Source: Firmicutes bacterium UBA5388 (GTDB taxonomy: Bacteria > Bacillota > UBA4882 > UBA10575). Taken from it: DNA of 17,217 nt. The DNA lies in contig DHOO01000049.1 in assembly GCA_002409975.1 (NCBI GenBank), positions 1 to 17,217 of the forward strand, written 5' to 3'. The notes beneath the pieces are model-generated. The model had not been told where the DNA came from. It did no database searches and saw nothing but the letters and a program-made list of their open reading frames with translations. Shown piece by piece: positions 12,343 to 17,217 of this stretch. The stretch's first letter is position 1; each line of letters begins with the position of its first letter. A program made the translations under genes and the position numbers.

Positions 12343-15300
12343 TCTACCATCACTTGGAAATAAGGGAAAGCCGTAATCGGGTTGGGATAGAGTTGGATAG
12401 TTCCTCCTTTGAACATAACTATAAACCGATATTTTACTAAACAATCAGGTAACAAGAGTGAGCTTGGAATATTACCTACATATTCTTCGCTTTCCCTCTC
12501 CATTGTTACCTGATTAAACTGATCTCCCAGGCTTTTATACAAAAGGGTCACTTTTTCCACCTCTTCCAGCGGACGAACGGAGAATTTAAGCTTAAAATCT
12601 TGTTCCTTTTGTACTTTCGAAGGTGGAAGATGGAAAAAGGAGGGTGAGTAATTCTCCGTGTTAACTACTGCCATAGGGAAAGGATGTTCAAAACTACCAA
12701 AGGAGGCTTCTCTACCAAGGCTGTCAAGAGCGGTAATATAATAATTTATATTTTTTCCTTGTTGTAGATAAGCCGAAGGGATGGTAGTAGAGTAAAGGTT
12801 AGAAGTAAGTGGCGCCATGATAATCATGTGATAACCCCGTTCGTTTTCTGTTTGATAATTCAAAATTACTTGCCGGATGGGATTAACTCCTGTGACTGAG
12901 GCACGAATTACTAAAGGTTCCTCTCTTACCCATTTAGTAACAGGGGTATGGGTGATCGTTGGCGCAACAGGGTTAATAGAAAGAGCCGATATAAACCAAT
13001 CTTGATCTGGTAAGCAAGCAAAGTCAATAGTTAATTTGCCATCTTTAATTTCTACAACCTCGCGGAGATCAATTCTTTTTCCAGTAGTTATTATTAACTG
13101 ATCGGCAACTACTTGGTTATTGATTGTGATCTTCATCGGTCCATGTCGGCGTCTTCTAAGTGAGCGGTCACAAAAGGTTAAGTGAGCCAGATAGGAACCA
13201 GGCGTTAAATCCACCTGAAAAGTTGCTGGTTTACGAGACCAAACCAATTTATTAAGTAGTTGATTCTCATAGGGAAATGGAGAATTAACCCCAGTTTCCG
13301 CAGAAGGAAGCAAATCTTGTTCTGAGAGCCGAATCAAGGGGGCAGGAACGGAGTGAAGCTCAGCAGTATTGATCCAGCCGAATCCTCGATCGGGGTTATA
13401 AATGGAAAGGTGGTCAACAGGAGAAAAACCCCGTTCAATATAATAATCAGGGAAAATAGAAAGATTATGATCTGGTGTTCTGTTTGAATCAGGTGAACCT
13501 CCAAAATCGAAACCTACTAGAAAAACACCTCTTGTTTGATATTCTTCCCATAATATGCTCAGCCTCTTTTCATCCTCTAATAAAAGAAGACGTTTTTCCG
13601 ACCAGTTTTTTGAATGTTGCGGATATGATCTAGTAGCTATGCAAATAATTGTTTCCCAGTATCTTCTTGCAGTTTTTAAAAAGTGGAGCGCGTCATGTAA
13701 GGAATTAAGATCTTTAGTCTGCTCAAAGAGAGAGAGTTCGAGTGCAGCCCGGAATTTATTACTATGGTAAAGAGAGAAGTTTCCAAATAAACTTGAATCT
13801 TCAAGTATGCTCTGCCATTCCTTAACAAAGTTCTCTTCTCCTCGTGGTAAATATTCTTGTAGGCTAATAACTTTTTCTAAAATTTCTGTTCCTAACTTTT
13901 CAAGACAGTTGGCGATCTCCAGCGGAGAGAGCTTAATAATACTTGTTCCTGCTAGTAAGGAGTGGGTAAACTCTTGAAATCCAGAGAAGAAAGTAGGGTC
14001 GCCCACCGAAACCCGCAGATAATAATCGAGGAGACCACCGGTATTCAGTTCCGAGTTAGGCTCTTTATTATAGTGGACGGTATGATATAAAGGCAGTACC
14101 TTCCCAGTTAATTGGTAAAGATCAGCAAGTCCATTCCCTTGTTCTCCAAAACGGCGATGAAAGTCACGAATTAAAACTTCTCCTGCTGTTTTTAGATTAA
14201 AGGAGCGGCGTCCGAAGAGATGATAGTAATACCAATACCGTTCATAACCCCATCTATAATACTGTAATGCTGGGTTTAGGGATTCATTAACCTCTTTACC
14301 AGTTTGATGGGCTACAGGTGGAATCAACTCCAAACCACTATAAGCCGAAGATTTTAACGATTGGATCAGCCTAAAGACATAGTCTGGATCTCCCCAGGGT
14401 AAGATGGTGGAAGTAGATAATTGATAAGATAAAGAGGTCGAGTTTTGCTGATCTTTAAGTGAAATTGATGGTGTTTCCTCTCTAAGATAGGGCAAACCAA
14501 ACTTTTCATCCCAACCATTATTGGTCAAAATGGTCTTAACTCCTGATTCAAGAAGCTCAGTGATCACTTCTGTTTCGATTTGGTTGGCGTATAGTTTCAG
14601 CCTGGTTTTATTTCCTGTTTCAAGGATAGCCTTAATTATTGTGTTTAAGAAAAACTCTTGTTTAATGGGTTCTTCATAAAATTTCAGATCAATACCTTTA
14701 ATCTCGGAACAAGAAAAGATTAACTGTTTTAAGGCGAGATAAAGATAAGATTCGATATTTTCGTTATTTAGTCCAAAGGGTTTATGAGGAAGAGTAGAAC
14801 TACCAGTGAAAAAATCCCATAAACCAATATGTAAATCCAAACCAGATTGATCGGCTAGTTCAGCAAAATTCTGAAGTGTACCTAGGTTAGCTGCGCGTAA
14901 AGTATCAGAAAATCGAAAGGGATTCACTCCGGGATGTTCAGGGATATAGAAAAGATAGGGAAAGATCGGAGTGAAGAAGGGGGAATCAAACACAAGGGTC
15001 AAATAGTTGAAACGATTTCGCGCCAACATCTCAAAATAATTCTTCCAGTAATCTCGAGAAATTGTCCAACCTTTTTTTAATTCTTCAATTGATATAAAAT
15101 GAACTACTCCTCGTAGCTTTAAAAGAGGTTCTTCATTTGTGGGTTTATACAAGGCCGGTAGTGACTGGGCATCTATTCTCTCAGCTAATTCATATAAAGC
15201 ATAATTTAAACCCCTGGTATCATAAGCACATGCAAGAAGAAGGGTTTGTTCTTTGATGGAAATTTCCTGGATGATTAATGATTCTGGAGTAAGGGAGAGA

Positions 15301-15509
15301 GGAAGATGACTGTTTTCGACCAGATCTTTTACTATTCTACTCTTTTCATAAGTACCTATTAATAGATCGGCATCGGGTAATTGGTTAGTATAAAGACAGA
15401 GTTTAACTGGGATGTTTTGTTTAGAAAAAGCTGTGACTAAGCAGTCGAGAGCCTGTTGGGTGCTTAATTCTAAACCATTAGGGTTAATAATTCCGATTTT
15501 AATACCCAC
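12339..15509 (-). CDS. Large glycoside-hydrolase-like protein (GH20/GH67-type N-domain, TIM barrel, malectin-like and Ig-like domains)
   Basis: 1056 aa. Residues 1-115 form an alpha/beta domain ending in AYDTRGLNYALYELAERI, as in the N-domains of GH20/GH67-type enzymes. A barrel begins at LRGVVHF (132-138) with WKNYFEMLARNRFNYLTLVF and KGIDLKFYEEP; Glu279/Glu280 are candidate acidic catalytic residues. RWGYERYWYYYHLFGRRSFN belongs to the following helical region. About 680-860 (GFDFGGSPDS, FGWIN, DLTPGSYLAHLTF) looks like a malectin-like carbohydrate-binding fold; 865-960 and 970-1050 are two Ig/Fn3-like beta domains. No signal peptide. The frame extends to GTG 15518, but AGAGGTG with a 6-nt gap points to GTG 15509. 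Exact family and substrate unknown. Confidence 0.7.
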   Translation of the reverse strand: MGIKIGIINPNGLELSTQQALDCLVTAFSKQNIPVKLCLYTNQLPDADLLIGTYEKSRIVKDLVENSHLPLSLTPESLIIQEISIKEQTLLLACAYDTRGLNYALYELAERIDAQSLPALYKPTNEEPLLKLRGVVHFISIEELKKGWTISRDYWKNYFEMLARNRFNYLTLVFDSPFFTPIFPYLFYIPEHPGVNPFRFSDTLRAANLGTLQNFAELADQSGLDLHIGLWDFFTGSSTLPHKPFGLNNENIESYLYLALKQLIFSCSEIKGIDLKFYEEPIKQEFFLNTIIKAILETGNKTRLKLYANQIETEVITELLESGVKTILTNNGWDEKFGLPYLREETPSISLKDQQNSTSLSYQLSTSTILPWGDPDYVFRLIQSLKSSAYSGLELIPPVAHQTGKEVNESLNPALQYYRWGYERYWYYYHLFGRRSFNLKTAGEVLIRDFHRRFGEQGNGLADLYQLTGKVLPLYHTVHYNKEPNSELNTGGLLDYYLRVSVGDPTFFSGFQEFTHSLLAGTSIIKLSPLEIANCLEKLGTEILEKVISLQEYLPRGEENFVKEWQSILEDSSLFGNFSLYHSNKFRAALELSLFEQTKDLNSLHDALHFLKTARRYWETIICIATRSYPQHSKNWSEKRLLLLEDEKRLSILWEEYQTRGVFLVGFDFGGSPDSNRTPDHNLSIFPDYYIERGFSPVDHLSIYNPDRGFGWINTAELHSVPAPLIRLSEQDLLPSAETGVNSPFPYENQLLNKLVWSRKPATFQVDLTPGSYLAHLTFCDRSLRRRRHGPMKITINNQVVADQLIITTGKRIDLREVVEIKDGKLTIDFACLPDQDWFISALSINPVAPTITHTPVTKWVREEPLVIRASVTGVNPIRQVILNYQTENERGYHMIIMAPLTSNLYSTTIPSAYLQQGKNINYYITALDSLGREASFGSFEHPFPMAVVNTENYSPSFFHLPPSKVQKEQDFKLKFSVRPLEEVEKVTLLYKSLGDQFNQVTMERESEEYVGNIPSSLLLPDCLVKYRFIVMFKGGTIQLYPNPITAFPYFQVMVD

Positions 15510-15518
15510 TATTTGCAC

Positions 15519-15732
15519 CTCTCAAATTAAAACTTAAGTTAAATTTTATTTCTCTTCCAAGAGGTGTTTTCCTCTTTAATAAGTAGTTTTTGCATAAATA
15601 TTATTATTTAGAGAAGAATGCATATCTATTTTTAGGAATAAATGAATTAAGCAATTTCTTAAACATGGCTTGTTCTAGAATTTTAAAACTTACCATATAA
15701 CTGTTTTAAAGGGAAAAAATGAGGGGAGTGCC
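15519..15732. other. Divergent intergenic region with small palindromes
   Basis: These 214 A+T-rich bases separate the large enzyme (-) from spoIVFA (+). They contain a perfect 10-bp palindrome AACTTAAGTT (15531-15540) and a hairpin AAGAGG/CCTCTT (15559-15564, 15571-15576), both in the 5' leader of the minus-strand gene. No sigma-A promoter stands out for either gene, and a sigma-E promoter expected for spoIVFA could not be matched convincingly. Confidence 0.4.
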
Positions 15733-16479
15733 ATGGAGCGGATTGAACAAAAAGAACTAAAAGTTAATGATTGGGAATCTAAAGCTGTTGCTGTTATAGA
15801 AGAGGAACAGAAAATAGGTTATAATGAAGCGGAGATAGAATCAAATTTCCAGCTTTTAAATAATGAGCGCCTATTCCCCTCATGGGAAATAGTAATTTTG
15901 CGACAAATATTGATCTGCATCATGATAATAATCATCTTGGGTATTGTGGGGAAGATACCCCAAATTGGTTCCAGCTTGATTGAACGTTTTCATTATGTCT
16001 TAAAGTATGGAGAAGCGGAAAACTCTCAACAAAAACTATATTCTTTGGCTCAAAAGCAATGGGTTAAGGTTAAAGAAGAGGTTTCTTCTTGGTTTACTGT
16101 AGAAATCAAAGAAGCTCTAGCTCCTCTAAGAGCTATTCATTTTTCCTCACCCATCTACTATTTTGAGCAAAGGGATTTTCTCCCACAACGAGTAAGATAT
16201 CTACTTCCTCTAAATTCACAGGTCTATGCTTCAGCTCCCGGGACAATCGTTCAGGTTTCACCGGGGAATGGAGGATGGAAAATAAGAATCGACCATGGTG
16301 AGGGATGGAATAGTATTTATTATCCTTGTCCGCGGATTTATGTTGCTACCGGAGAATGGGTAAAAGCTTATCAAGAAATAGGTAGTACTAGCCGGGAGTT
16401 TTTTTGGGAAGTCTCTTATGACTCGAAATTAATTAATCCTCGGCCATTTTTGGAGCAAGACCAAGGTTTGTGGCGCTAA
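15733..16479 (+). CDS. spoIVFA: SpoIVFA-like sporulation protein (degenerate M23 domain)
   Basis: 248 aa. A charged N-terminal region (1-50) precedes one transmembrane helix (about 53-73, LRQILICIMIIIILGIVG). A linker follows, then a C-terminal M23/LytM-like beta domain (about 155-240: LPLNSQVYASAPGTIVQVSPGNGGWKIRIDHGEGWNSIYY). The zinc-binding His/Asp pattern of active LytM enzymes is not seen, so it is likely non-catalytic. In Bacillus, SpoIVFA anchors and restrains the intramembrane protease SpoIVFB in the outer forespore membrane. Identification rests on this architecture plus the directly following spoIVFB, joined by TAATG. GAGGGGAG lies 4 nt before the ATG. Confidence 0.82.
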   Translation: MERIEQKELKVNDWESKAVAVIEEEQKIGYNEAEIESNFQLLNNERLFPSWEIVILRQILICIMIIIILGIVGKIPQIGSSLIERFHYVLKYGEAENSQQKLYSLAQKQWVKVKEEVSSWFTVEIKEALAPLRAIHFSSPIYYFEQRDFLPQRVRYLLPLNSQVYASAPGTIVQVSPGNGGWKIRIDHGEGWNSIYYPCPRIYVATGEWVKAYQEIGSTSREFFWEVSYDSKLINPRPFLEQDQGLWR

Positions 16480-17217
16480 TGTTCACTATTAAACTTCACC
16501 CGATACTGTATATTCTATTATTTCTGTCGGGGTTAACAGGTAAGATTAGCGGTTTTGTCTTAGCTTTTCTCTCTGTTTTACTACATGAAACTGCTCACCT
16601 CTTAACAGCTTTAGGTTTTGGTTACCAAACTTTTGCGATCGAACTTTTCCCTTTTGGTGGGGTGGCGAGGATGGATTATTCACTTTTTAATGATCCCATT
16701 GCTGAAGCGCTAACTGCTCTGGCGGGACCACTCGAAAGTATAATCTTTGCCATGCTGATCAAAGTTTTCTCTCCTTTTCTACAGCTTCCGAAGATAACTG
16801 AAGATCTATTTACTATTAATTTGGGATTAGCCTTCGTTAATATTCTTCCTCTTTTTCCTCTTGATGGGGGAAGAATAATCCGTTCATTTCTAGCTGGAAA
16901 AGGAGGATATAAGAAGGCCACCATTAAGGTGACAAGGTTTACAAAATTAGTTGTTCTTGTCTCGGGAATACCTTTGATCTACCTTTCATTACGGGGGGTG
17001 GTACCGCTACACTTCCCGTTTTTGCTTTTATTTTTATTTTTTTCTGCCCGAGAAGATAATTTTCTATATGCTTATTTAGCGCAGAAAGATAAGAAAACAA
17101 CGGTTCTCGAGAAAAAAGGCTTACTTTCTTCTAAAGTATGGGTGGTTGAACCAGGGAAAAAAATAGGGGAGATTATTCCTTTTTTAACCGGTAAAAACTA
17201 TCATCTCTTCTTTTTAA
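16479..17217 (+). CDS. spoIVFB: SpoIVFB intramembrane zinc metalloprotease (partial)
   Basis: Runs off the window after 246 codons with no stop. Starts at the ATG within TAATG, overlapping the spoIVFA stop by one base (translational coupling). M50/site-2 protease features: HETAH (36-40) in the first membrane helix for zinc binding, PFGGVARM (58-65), and NILPLFPLDGGR (121-132) with Asp129 as the third zinc ligand. Several hydrophobic helices lie between. From about residue 215 (SSKVWVVEPGKKIGEIIPFLTG) the C-terminal CBS domain seems to begin, as in Bacillus SpoIVFB, where it senses ATP. It cleaves pro-sigma-K in the mother cell. All catalytic residues are present. Confidence 0.93.
   Translation, partial: MFTIKLHPILYILLFLSGLTGKISGFVLAFLSVLLHETAHLLTALGFGYQTFAIELFPFGGVARMDYSLFNDPIAEALTALAGPLESIIFAMLIKVFSPFLQLPKITEDLFTINLGLAFVNILPLFPLDGGRIIRSFLAGKGGYKKATIKVTRFTKLVVLVSGIPLIYLSLRGVVPLHFPFLLLFLFFSAREDNFLYAYLAQKDKKTTVLEKKGLLSSKVWVVEPGKKIGEIIPFLTGKNYHLFFL

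Noticed and set aside
12193..12444. Open frames on both strands (62-83 codons) across the ferredoxin.
   Set aside because: They are shadows of the ferredoxin and of the end of the large enzyme; the cysteine pattern of the ferredoxin frame is decisive.
15600..15700. Possible sigma-E promoter for spoIVFA (CATATCTA at 15621 or CATATAAC at 15694 as -10).
   Set aside because: No acceptable -35 at 13-15 bp from either; matches are too weak to report as a promoter.
16676..16924. 82-codon minus-strand frame.
   Set aside because: It lies entirely inside spoIVFB, whose zinc-protease motifs are in the plus-strand frame.

Overview
This A+T-rich window most likely comes from an anaerobic, endospore-forming member of the Bacillota (clostridial side). 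Three observations point there: two spore-specific loci (a ytfI-ytfJ type pair and a spoIVFA-spoIVFB type pair), purine-rich AGGAGG-like ribosome binding sites with many GTG/TTG starts and one CTG start, and iron-sulfur proteins typical of anaerobes (a monocluster ferredoxin and an aldo/keto reductase with a two-cluster ferredoxin tail). Species cannot be fixed from the sequence alone.

Layout. 1-206: non-coding edge with 7-bp tandem repeats, a hairpin and a short MITE-like repeat. 207-1352 (-): Fe-S aldo/keto reductase, bracketed by two related repeats in the same orientation (104-205 and 1395-1603); the second carries an 89-bp imperfect palindrome. 1784-4447 (+): argS, then a lipoprotein with a zincin HExxH motif whose Shine-Dalgarno lies in a potential hairpin. 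4448-4720: a gene-free, strongly self-complementary leader before a lone TRAP-type solute-binding protein (4721-5767, +). 5774-7546 (-): rqcH (NFACT), with a good sigma-A promoter overlapped by a palindrome, diverging from a P-type IIA Ca2+-ATPase (7676-10381, +). 10442-11546 (+): DUF2953 (ytfI-like) overlapping ytfJ (gerW), closed by a clear terminator. 11592-12038 (-): stand-alone CheY-type receiver with its own promoter, divergent from a 63-aa ferredoxin (12151-12342, +) that appears to start at CTG and has no other usable in-frame start. Its stop codon interlocks with that of a convergent, 1056-aa glycoside-hydrolase-like protein (12339-15509, -). 15733-17217 (+): spoIVFA-like gene translationally joined to spoIVFB, which runs off the window.

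How the genes fit. The window is mostly housekeeping (translation, ribosome quality control, calcium export) interleaved with sporulation genes (YtfJ for spore germination; SpoIVFA/SpoIVFB for pro-sigma-K processing). The less ordinary parts are the repeat-flanked reductase, the structured leader of the orphan TRAP protein, the lipoprotein metallopeptidase, the CTG-initiated ferredoxin and the large leaderless carbohydrate-active enzyme. I found no CRISPR array, rRNA, tRNA, transposase gene or phage module, and nothing that is certainly a new multigene system. Several starts differ from the longest open frame because a Shine-Dalgarno sits inside it: the ATPase at TTG 7676, the receiver at GTG 12038 and the large enzyme at GTG 15509.
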